NCBI GenBank assembly: GCA_037447605.1
Contig: CM074808.1
Span: 2,427,730-2,491,729, forward strand
DNA length: 64,000 nucleotides
Reading direction: 5' to 3'
DNA from: Zygnema circumcarinatum
Lineage: Eukaryota > Streptophyta > Zygnematophyceae > Zygnematales > Zygnemataceae
This document shows positions 46,110 through 59,182 of the stretch, in pieces. Each line of letters starts with the position of its first letter. Position 1 is the first letter of the stretch. The notes beneath the pieces were generated by a model. That model searched no databases, was not told the DNA's origin, and was given only the letters and a program-made list of their open reading frames with translations. The position numbers were made by a program, and so were the translations under genes.

Positions 46110-47821
46110 TCAAAGGCCTTCCAGTGCATCCTCATGCCTTTCTACGCCAACGACTGCAAGAACCTGCAACAGAAGGACCCCATCTCTCAAACGATGAAGG
46201 ACGTATGCTGCTCGTGCGCATTAGTAACCAATGCCTGTTTCACCAGTCTTCACAACAGCTCAACTCAATGGGGAATGTGCATGCCAAATGCTGCAAACCA
46301 ACCACCAACAAACCAACACAATACGAAACGCTGGGGCTAATCGAGTTGCCTGAGAGTCCCGGTACAAGGGAGGTCAAAGGGGTGATAAGGTACGTATAAA
46401 GGAGAGGCAAAGAATCGCACCTTCTCCGCAAATGCGTGAAACATGGGACTTTCCAAAGCCTTAGCAAGTTCCTGAATCCAAAAACGTGACTGTCAGCCTT
46501 AGGAGAATCAGCTGGAGAAGAGCGAGAAAGGAGAGAAGGGAGATCAGAGCGAATGAGCGAAAAAAAGTGAGAGTTGCAACAGATGAAGTCTGACCTCCTC
46601 TGCGTCAGCTGCAGAGTCGATTCTGCGAATAGTGGCCTGCAGGTTGTGGTCCCGCAAATTCAGCTGCACTTCATCACAGGCAGCTGCAGGTAAAAGAGTT
46701 GCCAGCCATGCAGAACGGATCATTAAGAACGGTGCGAAAGGCAGCCTGAACAGATTCAAGAGGTCGTGCACAGCAAATACTTGTATAATGGAAGGAAGGA
46801 AAGAATGGAAGGAATGGAACGGAAGGACAATCTGACCAGGATCTCAATTCAAACTCAGAAAGTGCCTATTGAGGGGGTGATTCACATTTCATGGCTACCC
46901 AGTGGCAGCCCCCTGCAAGGCTCACCTAAAGCTTGCAGCTGATGCCGCCGCAATCGCCAGCTTGAATCATCCAACTCGTCATGTTCAAAGGACCGCACAG
47001 GTTGCTCATGTACAGCTGCATAGAATGAGATAAGTCTTCAAAGGAGAGACCATATTAACAAACTGAGGAATAGCGTACATTGAATTGGTCCTACACATGC
47101 CACTCTCACAGCTGCATAGAAGACGTTGGCACTCAATAAGCACTTTTTACCTGCAGAACCATCGTCCAAAGGGGAAGTTCCACCAGCCGACAGGGGCTCC
47201 AACTTAAGGCATGGAGTTTCTGCGACATAAACCAGAAACAAACAAAATCAAAAAAGTTTTCAAGAGTGTATACAAGCAATCTGGGTTGCAGCTTCCCATC
47301 TCTCCACCGCCCTTGCTTCCATAACTGTCCTTCCCATTAGAATACGTAAAAAACTCAGCAGGCCACATGTGGCAGAGCTGCTAAAGGCACGAATGTGTCT
47401 GTACAGTAAAATTTAAAAGCCTTTCCAGATTCTGCTCTCAGCACTGCAACTTCCCATCCTCCCTATGCGATGCATCCCTCTTCATGCCATCAAAAGCATG
47501 TTTACGAACACTCACCTTTGTGGCGGCGATAGCAACAAACCGAGCAGCTGCGAGACCAGAGCGTGCCATGTCAGTCACTTTGCTGCCACGTACTCCGCAT
47601 TTGATGACGTGGAAACACCAAGCATCTATCATCATGGTCTTTTCCCTTCCATGTCTGTTCAAAGGCTACACCGTAAACAACTAATATCATTGGAAAAACC
47701 TGGAAATGGGTCGCATGACAGCAACAGTGGCATGCTCTTACTATGGGATGGTGCAATTTGGACATCTGTACTTGGCTGCCGTTTGGTCGCACACCTGGCA
47801 CTGCCCCATGATGGGCGCCAT
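46110..47821 (-). CDS. HIT-type zinc finger protein, ZNHIT3-like
   Basis: Small nuclear protein of the ZNHIT3/Hit1 type; in yeast and animals this family helps assemble box C/D snoRNPs. Seven short exons (47742-47821, 47516-47547, 47151-47219, 46926-47015, 46595-46683, 46421-46471, 46110-46163) join in phase to 154 residues. The zf-HIT finger is complete only after splicing: CQVCDQTAAKYRCPNCTIPY, then CSVCCYRRHKETPC (Cys 8, 11, 20, 23, 28, 32, His 36, Cys 41). The C-terminal half has LRDHNLQATIRRIDSAADAE and LAKALESPMFHAFAEKVL, typical of the ZNHIT3 C-terminal domain. An in-frame stop precedes the ATG. The second exon is a 32-nt microexon inside the finger. Earlier low-complexity frames at this locus were misleading; phase and finger spacing make this model strong. 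Confidence 0.9.
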
Positions 47822-50800
47822 AGCTGAGCTCTACCGACAAGACAAAGCCACAGACTGTCGAAATACAAACACAATGGGAAAAAAGCAAGCCGTAAGACAG
47901 AGACCAAGACACGGCTCAAATGGACGAATTGGAAAGATGGGACCATGTAACGAGAAAGGAGATAGTAGATAAAAATCCTCTAATACACAGAGTTCAATGG
48001 TAAAGCATCTACATTGGAGTAAGTACTATCAGAAGTGATTTTTTGAGATGCATGAGATTGATCAGATGTACTTACTCCAACTAGTTGAGTGAAAGCATCA
48101 GGCGATGCAGCCGTGCGGCACTGCAATACACTCGAAGAAGGTAGGAGTGTTTTAAGGACAAATCATAAAGAAAATCAATTATAGTGAGAGGTGTGCAGAA
48201 AAAGAAAGAGAAAGGAGGGAAACAGAAGGTGGGGAGGAATCTAGACGATTAAGCGATGGTGGGTGAGAAAGGAGCGAGTGACGCAAGAAGGGAGACAAAT
48301 AGCAAAGGGAGAAGAGAGGGACAAGACGAGGCGGAGTCGAAGTATGAAGGAAGCGATTCGACTAAAGGACTTACTGGGCAAGGTGCGAGAGACAAGAGAA
48401 AAGGGAAAGCAAAGCAGAAATAGCGGAGACTTTTCGTGGGAGAAAGGAGCGCAAGTCACAATTTGCAAACTCTGCAGTGAGGGACATTGTTGCTGTGCCT
48501 GCGGTCCGAACAGCAATCTGAGTGCTGCTGCCACAGACTCAGACGACAGATATGGCAGGCATTGCACCCGGTGACCTTCCACTTTGAGAACATTGAGACT
48601 CGCTGTACCTGATAAAAGAGGAATTTGGGAAGAGGAAGAACGCCGGCAGAAAAGTACGCATGTCCCTTGTAGGTACTGCCTTGTCAAAGATTGAGCAACA
48701 TCTGGAAAAAAAATGGCAAGAATTACTTTGTAGTAGACTCATGAGTTTGTTTCAGAAGGGACAAAAAATCGTCCTCTCCCTCTCAAACTTATTCAAATTC
48801 AGTTCAATTCGAAGGTTCCCTGTAAGTTTACTCTTTCCGACCATCATTCTCGTCCTTTATCGCTCAATTCAAGACTGATTCGCTTTCCCCATTTCCCTTC
48901 ATTTGACCCTTCAGCTGCAATATGCCATGCCATTCCCATCCCATGTGCGGGTGGTGCTTCTTCATGCCCCGGCCCTCTCCCAGCTCCCCCACCTGTAGGC
49001 CGCCCGCCATGGCCGGTCAGTGAAGCAGCCGAGCCCCGCGGCTTGCTTGCGCCGTCACTACGGTAACGGACGTGACATATTCGTACGACCGTGTAGCGCC
49101 GAAACCGTACGAATACAACGGCACTCCACGTCACGTGGTTTTCGTCGCAACTTAAACTTTAATTTATTACAAATCTGGTCCTTTTCGAAACGAAAAGGCT
49201 ACAGTTGCGGCCGTCCGTAGGTCCTTTGCGAGCGGTTGGGTCCTCGTGGTTCCGATGTTGTTGTTGTTGTTGGCCATGTGCGTTGGATGGCGTCCCATCG
49301 TGAGGGAGATCCATGCCGAATGCATCGCTTCTTCTGCTATAGATTATAACGGGCTCTGAAGTAGATAGTGTGACCAGTCGCTACAGAGGCTTATCCAATG
49401 AGATTTGGCGAACACGACCTGCAAAGTTCATGCTGCAGACGTGCGCTCTAGAGGAGGGGTCGAGAACACTGTGTTCTCACGGCTCACGAGAAAACGCTCA
49501 GATTGCAATGAGGGAAGCTCCAAGAAACTCATTCCATTCATCTTGAGAGGTGCATACTTTCCCCCTTTTTTTGTTAGTATGTCAACTACACGTTGCTGGT
49601 GCGTGTCGCGCACATCATTGAGATTGCGGCTCGCATCAAATGACGAGAAACGTAGAAGTTGTGCGGCCTTTCCTGCGCCCTTCAAGAAGACCTTTCCTCT
49701 ACCTGAACGTCAAGAGGAAAACTCATCACAAAAAAAAAAAATGCCCACGCTCACCCGCCGGAGACAACCGCTTCTCGAGCTTCGCTGGCCAAAATGTATT
49801 TTCAAGCTTGAAGCATTCTGGTATTTCTTCGCGGGAGCCTCTGCAGGAAGACCACAAGGAGCAGTTGCCGCAGAATTTCGGAAGGAAGAATTGTAGTAGC
49901 TGCTGGCCTTGCGAGCATTTCAATGTATGGAGTGAAAAACTTTCACAACATTCTTCTGTTGGTTACGGCTTGCTCGCGTGCTTTTTCTTTTTCTTTTGCT
50001 TCTGTGAGCAGCGCTGCATTAGATTACATTCGACATTACTTCAGCTTAAAACTTTGTAGGGTTTTTAGCGTGGCGGATCCAGCGACGAGGGAGATTAGTG
50101 GCAGTGGGAATGAGAGTGCAATGTAGCGCACAAGCAGGCCAGGTTTTCGGAGGGATGCTTTGCGCCCTGCCTCAAGGACCGCGCGTTCCAATGGCGACTT
50201 TCAACAGGACACATCGCGAGTCTGCTGAGTTTGCGTATTGAAGCAAATGTTTGGCTCGGTTCCATGCTGGTCGCGGTAATCAAATCAGTGAGTAGGCGCT
50301 TATTCAAGCGAGGTCCCATGTCCTGCATCGTCGTGTCAAGTTTGTAAGCCCTAAAAACCATCGAGTCCGGTACTATGTCATATGCATGCGTATGTAAGCA
50401 TGTATGTATGTGCACGTGCGCATGTATGTATGCATGCATGCATCGTCAACAATCCCAAACGGGCGATTCGCCCAGTGTCAGTCAATGATTGCAACCATTG
50501 GTGGGTGAGTTGCGAATCAATGGTCCAATGGTTGCAGTCATTTGCAATAGCTGGCTGTGTTGCCAACCAATAGTTGCAACCATTGGCATGGGCAATGGTT
50601 GGGTGGGTCCCGACTCCCGATTCAACGGTGCGCAACCTTTGAATGCAATAGTTGGCAACCCAACCACATTTACTCTCTGGGCGAGCTACCCAGAGAGGAA
50701 AGGTGTGGCCCAAAACGGATGGTCGTCCGCCTACCGCCTATTTTATTGTGGATAGGACTGTACGAACGAGCAGGTGGCGCCACCACCGTATGGGTAATGT

Positions 50801-51895
50801 TTGCGTACGTGCGCGTGACGTGATGATCCGACGGGGGGGTGCACCTGGTAGTAATCGCGGCTAGTGAGGGCCAGAATTTCAGCTGCCCGGCCGACGCTCG
50901 CCCAATCGCGGACGTTTCCTTCGCCGACACGGCAGCCGAAAACATTTCGGGCCATGGGTTGGATCAACCATTGGAATAGTTGCGATTTGCAAACCATTGA
51001 TTCCCGATCCAACCAACCATTGGATCCAATGGTTGCAGTCATTAGCAATGGTTGGCTATGTAGCCAGCCAATGGTTGCAAACATTGGCAATGGTTAGGTG
51101 GGTCGGAAATCAATGGTCCAATGGGTGCAGTCATTGGCAATGGTTGGCTAGGTAGCCAGCCAATGATTGCAAACATTGGCAATGGTTGGCTGGGTAGCGA
51201 GTCAATGGTTGCAACCATTGGCAGAGTTGTGTGTGTCGCGAGTCGCGACGAACGGCCCCCACACCCTCCGTATCGTATCGTATACCGCACGTCGCGGTGC
51301 GGCCTCGATACGCGCGCCTGCAGACAAACGGGAGGTCCGTATGGTGGCCGCAGGACCCGGCCTCGCGGCCTCCATGCGCGCCGCGTGGCGCGACCGCCGC
51401 GCCCGCCTCGCGCCACGCGACCGCTCGCGCGTTGCCGTACGCAAGGCCGGTGTCTCGTACGGCGCGTATGGCCGTACGGCAGTCCGCGCAGGGAGGGCCA
51501 TGGAAGGAGGGCCCCAGGGCCGTCCGGGGCCGTTCGCGCGGTTCGCCCCCCGGAGCGGAGTCGGAGCGGTCCCCTTCTCGCCCCGCGCTGAAAGTGGCCG
51601 CCCGGCCGCCCGCCCGCCGGCCGGTGGGTGGCCGGCCGGCGGGTAGCCGGGCGGGCGCGCGCGGCGCGACGTGCGACGTCGCTGGCAGGCGCCACGCGGG
51701 CGGGGCATATGCGGCCGCATATGCATCTGCCCGCCCGACCGCGCGCTCCTGGAGATTGAGCTTGGAGCTTGGAGCGTGGAGGGAAACAGAAGGAGAGAGA
51801 GAGTGAGGAAGTGAGAGGCTCTGCGCGCTGCTCTGCGCAGAAGACTGCATACTCCGAGACTGCCCAGCGCAAGCGAGAGCAGCAGCTTCGCAGTC
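47822..51895. promoter_or_regulatory. Long divergent spacer between ZNHIT3-like and USP genes
   Basis: I see no assignable gene. A minus-strand frame (48241-48687) with possible splice sites and a MAGGLQ start near 49011 could belong to an unidentified small gene, but I could not build a consistent model. The right half holds a satellite-like palindromic repeat, a tgtatgcatg microsatellite near 50382-50441, and from about 51290 a very GC-rich USP promoter with CGTACG motifs near 51437-51476. Confidence 0.4.
50487..51228 (+). repeat. Palindrome-rich satellite-like repeat (CAATGGTTGCAACCATTGG motif)
   Basis: Two blocks (50487-50665 and 50951-51228) contain repeated caatggttgca, tgcaaccattgg and attggcaatggttggct words in both orientations. 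A longer unit of about 94 bp, starting at tccaatggttgcagtcatt, recurs at about 51023 and 51117, with a diverged copy at about 50525. The blocks are separated by about 285 bp of unrelated sequence. Inverted words could form many small hairpins. Confidence 0.8.
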
Positions 51896-54800
51896 ATGGC
51901 CGCAGCTGTGGCCGACAAGCTTTCGGATCTCACTGTCTCTGACGACTGGGCCCCCCCTGCCCTTAAGGCCAACTTTAACATTCTTACCGAGGATGAGGTA
52001 GGGACTCGGCTGGCTCTTGCGCGAGTTGACATTGTCACGTAGATATTGCTACAGTGAAGGGCGCTTATTTATTTACGTATGTTGAAGTTGCTTTTTTTGA
52101 AGAGCATCTGTTGTATAGGAGCTGCCGATAGAGATTTGCGAATCTGGCAATGCAAGTAAAATGTTTTCATCATGTCGATTGACTCTAAAAAAAATCGTTT
52201 CTTGTATTTTGGGCGATATTTTTGCCCGCTAACTGGTTTGGTGTATCTTGTTTATAATCCGAATCCGTCGTATTTTTGTTTTTTTTCTGGAGCTTTTATG
52301 GGAGATCGTCTCTGCATGAATAAATCCACTGATGGATGGATCCACTGATCTACGCAACTGAGGGCTGATGCAGCTGACTCTGGCGAAGATGCTTCACGAG
52401 CAAGAGCAGGATCACCTTGTCAAAGACTGGCCACCTGCGGGAGAGGACAACGCTGAGAAGCACCGCTTTTTTGAGCAGGTTTTGCTTTTTGTTTTCCCTC
52501 AAGCAAGCGCAGATTGATGGTTTTGATGTCAAGATTGGAAGTTTGTGCCTCAGAGTGTTGACGTGTCTGCTTGAAGATTTTTTCTTTATGGGCATGGGAG
52601 CCAAATGTAGGTTGGTGGTGGCATTGAGCAGCTTGCAGTCTTCCTACATACACTTCCATGTGCATTTATTTATATCTGGCTTATTGTCTGACGTCCTTCG
52701 ATTGTTATTAATGCTCGTGTTGACAGGTATCGAAGCTTGACGTCAGCTATCCTGGTGGTTTGAAAGCCTACATTGCAAATGCGCGGCAGCTCCTCGCAGA
52801 CTCCAGGGATGGCAAAAACCCGTTCGAGGGCTGGACTCCTTCGGTACTTCTGCACACATTTGAACTGCCCGACTTATGTTTCTTGAGTCAAGCGAGATGC
52901 ATTAACCAAGGCAGGGACGACAGCAGCTTTAAGTTGGTTATGATGAGGCGTTTATGTATGAAGTTTTTGATTTTTTGTTGTCATTGGGCTCATTTGTAGC
53001 GGCTCCATCGAATCATAAGAACGAGCTAGCTTTTGATTATCAATAGAATCAACATGGTTTGTATTTTGCTTTTTTAATAGTTATTGATTTCTCTATCCAC
53101 TTTTAATAGTTCATGGTTTTTTTATACGATTTAATATTAGTTGTCCGTTTACCTGATTTTTTTATCTCCAACCACGACACTGCATAAACACCTGCAGACA
53201 TTTCCTGATCGAAAATGTGTGCTATAGCTGTTTCAGCGGGTGTCAAGTCTCCATTTAGTAGTTGCATTTGCGTTTGCAAGTGCGCTGAGAGGGCGAAGTT
53301 GACGGAGGAAAAGTTCGATTCGGGTATTGTTGCTGTGCAGGTGCCGACGGGCGAGAAGCTCGTGTTCGGCGATGAGGCTTTCATGAGCTTCGAGGCACGC
53401 GGCGTGCAGGAGGCGGGCAGCTCCGCCTTTGTGCTCGTGGCGGGGGGGCTGGGAGAGCGTTTGGGTTACAGCGGTATTAAGGTGAGAAGGGGGCTTTGCC
53501 GTTTGTTTGCATTTTAAGTCGCCTCACTATTGAACGACAACGTTGTGCTTGTTTTCTCGGTCCTATTGAACCTAGCTAATGGTAACGGAGTTTGTAGCTT
53601 CTGCATATGCGTCAGACTGTTTTTTTTTTTTTCGCAAGCACTTCGGAGAGTTCGCGAGTTTTTTTTGGGTGGTCATTCTGTCCGTATGTCTGTTGCCGTG
53701 CAGCGCTATGAGGTGCATAGCTTGTAAGAGGCATGGCTTGGTGGCTTTTTACAATGAGCATAAACCTTAAGATTAAAATGTTTTTCAAGTTTAATTACTT
53801 TTATAGTCTAATATAGTTTAAGTTACCAACTCTCACTTTTTTCCCTTGGCCTACCTTGTAATTTATCCATCCAATCGTTCCAAGGGTGTTGGAGCTCTAC
53901 TGCCTGCTCGCCCATCTACTGTGGAAAGTGTAGAGCGAGTGACTCTCAATGTCGATTCCGCTATCGAGTTGGCCTGACTTGTGCTACTTTGTTTTCCCAC
54001 GCCAGGTTGCCCTGCCTTCCGAGACAACCACTGGAAAGTGCTTTCTGCAGCTTTACATTGAGAGCATTCTCGCACTGCAAGAAGCGAGCTATAAGGTCAA
54101 CCCTGGTGAGTGAACCGCCATCATTTGGCGGCTTGAATCAGAGCTACACCCTTTCCTGCAGTTTAGCAGTGCGGGGCTCTTGCATATGTATACAGTTTGA
54201 TCTACAATTTACTTGTAACGTTTCCGACATTCGCTTCAAGACTAGTGAATGAAAATCCTAGCTGCATTGCCTTCGAATTTTTGACTATTGATTCAGTTGA
54301 TGCCAACCGGGGACAGTCCCATTGGCTGTTCTTTCTACAGACCCGTTAGTATGGGCCGTCTGGCATGAGCCATCGTTCTCCCCATTGTCCCCGCAGTGCA
54401 GATTAGTTGTTGGCCAAGTATTCTAAGTTTAAAATGAACTTGCCTCAATCTGGTCAAGAAAAGACTTTTTTACTTGTTGTACTACTCTAAAAATGAAGCA
54501 TAACCAAGTCAATCTGCCACAAATATTAGTTACCTGTGGATATGGCACTTCCTGTTAGAACTATACTGTGATTACACGAATTTAGATAAAATGGTAGTAA
54601 ACAGATCACCAAAGTGGAACTCAATAAGCATCCTCCTATCTGAAACATAGTTGTGGGATACAAGAAGGGTGGTATAGAGGTAGATCAAGTCATGGGACAA
54701 GCTACCCTTTCTAGCAATTATCTTTTTGCGACTTCTTGCGAGGCGATGGGCTCCTCGTGGACTCTGCGCCGTAGACTTTGGGACCTAATGAAGGATGATC

Positions 54801-57800
54801 TGATTTTGGAGAGTGCAGACGGTGAGAAGAAGAAGATTCCTCTCGCCATAATGACCTCCGATGACACGCACGCGCGCACTCTGACCCTTCTCGAGTCGAA
54901 CAGCTATTTCGGGATGGAGACGAGTCAAGTTACCCTCATGAAACAGGTGTGCAATGGGCTTGTAACTCCCACTTCTCTGGGAGTTTGTTGTTGGCCCTTT
55001 GTCTTGTTAAAGAATTTAATGCATGTTGGAATCGCTGCCCATGTTTTTATTGAAGTGGACTTGTTTTTGTCAGTAACATGTTGTGGGGAAGACAATTTTG
55101 TTTTGAAGCTTGTTGTTCGGAAGATTATCCGTATGCGCAAAGTTGTTTGTCCGCATTTATTAAAAAGAAAAAGAATTCCCATGAAATAAGTAAATCGTTG
55201 CGTCTTATTGGAAGTCAGACCATCGTCATTGGACTACGTGATTGCGACAATGGGCAGCAGGAGTGATGCCTCTCCTCTCAGCTGTCTATGTATTGATCTC
55301 ATTCTTTCTGTTAGGCTTATGGTTATAGCGTATTTGGTGCTCGCAAGCATGAGTGGCTGCAGGTTTGAACTGTGCTTCATTTAGAATACACTGAGAATGA
55401 AATTGTGGGATTTGGAGAGGATGGCTCGCTTTGCCATTATTTCCCTCTCTGAACTGTCTGTCATGTTCGGGTTTCCTTTTGGAACGCCCTGGCGCTGCCA
55501 AAGTGAAGAAAAAATTGACGTTGTTTCTTGCACCCTTCCATGAATGTTGTATGGTGCATGTTTGAAACAGACGTGGAACTTGCAAGCAGGCACTTACATA
55601 CGTGGCTGAGGTCTGTTTCCTGCAGGAGAAGGTGGCATGTCTCGCAGACAACAATGCTACTTTGGCAATAGATCCGAAGGACAAGTACGCTGTTCAGGTA
55701 TATATACTACTCAATAGTATGGTGGTGTATTCCAGCTCTCAGCAGTCGAGACCTCAACTGGGTCTCTCTGCATTGTTTGAGTATGGGAGAGGCAGGAAAA
55801 AGGGGGGGGTCAAAGTAGGCACCTTACACATTGACCGATGATGGAGCTAGGGCTGCCACCACTTGGCTAGCAACTTACCGTAGATAGACATACTTTGCTT
55901 TGTTTGCAGACCAAGCCTCATGGGCATGGAGACGTCCATGTCCTGCTTCACCAGAGTGGTCTCCTGCCCAAGTGGTATGCGGCTGTTGACCTGCTCCTAT
56001 TGTATGGCTTGCTTACGTTGTATTCAACACCACTTGGCCAGCATTAGTGCCACTGCTTATATCATAAGGATCTATCCTTGAGAGATCAAGCTGAAACGGC
56101 TTAGTTGTAGCAAATCTTTCTGTGCATGCTGTGATGGCAAGTTGACTTCGTTTTTAATCGGCATTGTGTTTGGCTCTTTTTGACATGGCAGGGAGAGTGC
56201 TGGGATCAAGTGGGTCCTTTTCTTCCAAGACACCAATGGTCTGCTCTTTAAGGTGAGTCCTTTCACTCTCGAGCGTTCAAGAAGCTGAGGGTTGTACATA
56301 TTGAGGGAGGTTTGCACGACTGGTCTTTTTACAATTGTTTGAAATCGTCGGAACGTTAACTTTTGAAGGGTGGTCCAGGCCATTCCCTCATCCCTCGGAG
56401 TGAGCGCTGTGCGGGACTTCGATGTGAACTCGCTCACCGTTCCAAGGAAGGCGAAGGAGTCGATCGGAGCCATTTCCCGCCTCACGCACTCTGACGGTAT
56501 GGCCTGCACTTGCCCTTGTTGCACACTTCAATTTTTTTTTTTTTTTTTAACTTAAGAATGCACGGTTGGATCTGCAGCTTGTCAGGAAAATGAAACAAAT
56601 ACAGAAACTGTGGAAGGAAGGGGCCCTTTTCATAGATAGGAGTATCGCTCTGGTTTTGAAATTGCAGGCAGAGCAATGGTGATCAATGTTGAGTACAATC
56701 AGCTTGACCCGTTACTGCGGGCAACCACCTTTCCTGAAGGAGATGTGAATGACGAAACCGGCTTCTCTCCGTTCCCTGGCAATCTAAATCAGGTACATTT
56801 CAGCTACTCGTCTTATCTGGATAGAAGTGAAAGCCTTGCACTCGTTGCAATGCTACTTCATCAAACATGATTCCCGCTTGAATTCTGTAGAGCTGCTTGA
56901 ACTCCTTTCGTCTCACAGCCTAAGTCCTCCGTTTAGCGCCGTGAGTCATCTCCTCATTTCAATATTCCGTGTCTTAACCCCTCTTCATCAAGGTGGTTTC
57001 ATTTCAAGCAAGCTTCACAGAAGATATTTACAGTGAATGTCATAGTCCATGCCCTTCATAAGGTTCAGGTGCCCTTAACCCAACGTGAGTCTAGTGGAGG
57101 GAGGGGATGTTTTAGTCTTTCCACAATTAGGCGGGTCATAAGCTCACATATCCTATCGCCGTGCAATAGCGCAGGACTAGTTGTGTTTGACGTTGTTCAT
57201 CCAATCACTTAGCGTCTGCTATAACGAGAAAGCCCTGATCGTTCATGTTCACAGACCGCCGGAATGGACTCTCTTCCTTTCTGCGCATACTATAGCACAC
57301 ATGCTGTGACTGTCATCTCGTTGTTAGAACTTGGATCAAAGAATTTTTTCTTTCCGTTTGTCTGGAATAGTGGGAGAGGGAGACAGTTGAAAGATGTTCA
57401 TTGTACTGCTAAAATTGGCTGTCCGGCAATACTGTGTGCATGCCCATGACGGGAAGTTGTGTGAACTTTGATTGCAGATAGTTTGTCAAGCATTTAGCAA
57501 GCCAGAATGATTGCAACTCTGTGGACTCTTTCTTTAGCACTGGGCTCTGTGATCTGTAGTCACATTCCCACCATCAGGATCATCATCAACGAGTGCAATT
57601 TAGCTGACAGAGTTCCATCTTTCTGTTACTGATTTTTTGCAGCTTGTACTCAAGCTCAAACCCTACTTGGAAGAGCTCAATCGCACTGGCGGACTCATCA
57701 CTGAGTTTGTGAACCCCAAGTGGGTGCTCCTCATCCCTTGCTGGATTTTTTTTTTCTGAGACGGTTGTATTGATATGGCACGTTTGTAATCAATAAGATG

Positions 57801-59182
57801 TTGAGTGCTGCTGGTGTGCAGTTTGTTCGTAGAATGAACTTGAGAAATGTGAGACAATGTTGGTTTCCCAACAGCACGGATTCGGGTTCAGAGCGTCCTT
57901 GAATTCCATGTCGTTATTAAGATTTGAAGAATGTTCGACCTATTTTTAGCTTGCGACGTTTCTGATACTGCATGGCTTTGGAGGGTGCAGGTATAAGGAT
58001 TCGACGAAGACTGTCTTTAAGTCATCCACCCGCCTTGAGTGCATGATGCAGGACTACCCCAAGTCCCTTGCGGCATCAGCGAAAGTTGGCTTCACTGTTT
58101 GTGATGTCTGGCTAGGCTATTCGCCAGTCAAGAATAACGCTGCTGATGCAGCTGCAAAGGTGTTGCTTGTTTTCCTCACCATGCCTACACTTTGTCTAGA
58201 CTTTTTGAGCTCAAGTGTGCTACCATTTCCATGCATGGAACATAGGTTTTGACGGAACGGATCTATCTGGATTCAAACCACATGAGGAACTGGTTGTTCT
58301 CCTCTCCTCAGATGTGGCAAGCACAAGAACTTGAATGATGCTATTTTGTGTGTTACACTCTAGCCTCCATTGTTCCTGTTCTGAGATAAGTTGTGCGTGA
58401 GATGCGCAGCTGGCAAGCGGTACTCCTCCGCATAGCGGCACATCTGGAGAAATGGACATCTATAAGGCCAACTCCCTCATCTTTCGCCAGGTATTTCTTT
58501 GTCCTTCATCTGCATAAATTCTCTGCCCTCGAGCTAAACTCAGTGATGGTTTGGTGATCGAACACGTCTTCTGTCTAGAATGTCAATTGCTAAGCACTAT
58601 TGTGCAAGTGGTTAAACCCGTAAAACAATGTGAGAGCTGTCCCGTGTGGTTGCCACAGGCGGGTGCGGATATTGCGGGCCCAGCGATGGTGGAGTTCAAC
58701 AAGCAGCTCGTTGAGGTCTGGCCGCGGATCGTGTGGTCACCCACCTGGGCGCTCACCTACTCTGATGTCAAGGCCAAGGTGCAGAAACTGGCAGTGAGCC
58801 AGAAGTCAACGCTTGTCTTGGATGGGGCCAACATCCTCCTCCAAGATGCTGAAGTGGATGGTGCTCTCGTTGTCAAGGCAGCGCCGGAGGCCAAGGTGCG
58901 TTCTGCATTGCCGATGTGCTGTGGGCCGCAGCAATTGAGATGGAGCTCTATATCAATTTGCATTGTAGTTTGCTGCGTTTTGATGGATTTGGGGGGCGGT
59001 GGCCGAGGCTATAGGTTATTTTGGCCGGCCTGAAAGTCGCCAACAAAGGATGGCTGCTGGAACCCGTCGACAGCGAGGACACAAGCATTCCTGAAGAGAT
59101 TCGTGTGCGCGGGTTCAAAATCGTGAAGGAGGAGACGAAGGAAGTTTCCGAGACGTCTGCCGGTGAATATGTCATATCGTGA
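51896..59182 (+). CDS. USP: UDP-sugar pyrophosphorylase
   Basis: Cytosolic enzyme making UDP-sugars from UTP and various sugar-1-phosphates, feeding cell-wall and glycan synthesis. Sixteen exons join in phase to 621 residues: 51896-51997, 52374-52478, 52727-52843, 53341-53481, 54006-54105, 54819-54946, 55626-55697, 55910-55974, 56192-56252, 56379-56496, 56668-56792, 57643-57719, 57991-58159, 58410-58490, 58659-58895, 59015-59182. The nucleotide-binding signature [18 protein letters not shown] ends exon 4. Further matches to plant USP are [79 protein letters not shown] and [20 protein letters not shown]. Length equals the usual about 615 residues. No catalytic gap is seen. It is distinct from ordinary UGPase. 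Convergent with IMP4. Confidence 0.96.

Noticed and set aside
48241-49011. Possible small minus-strand gene (MAGGLQ start, 148-codon ORF)
   Set aside because: I could not find phase-consistent splice sites or a family signature, so I left it as part of the spacer.
51042-51872. 276- and 278-codon ORFs upstream of USP
   Set aside because: Combination of the palindromic satellite and GC-rich promoter; peptides simply repeat the satellite.
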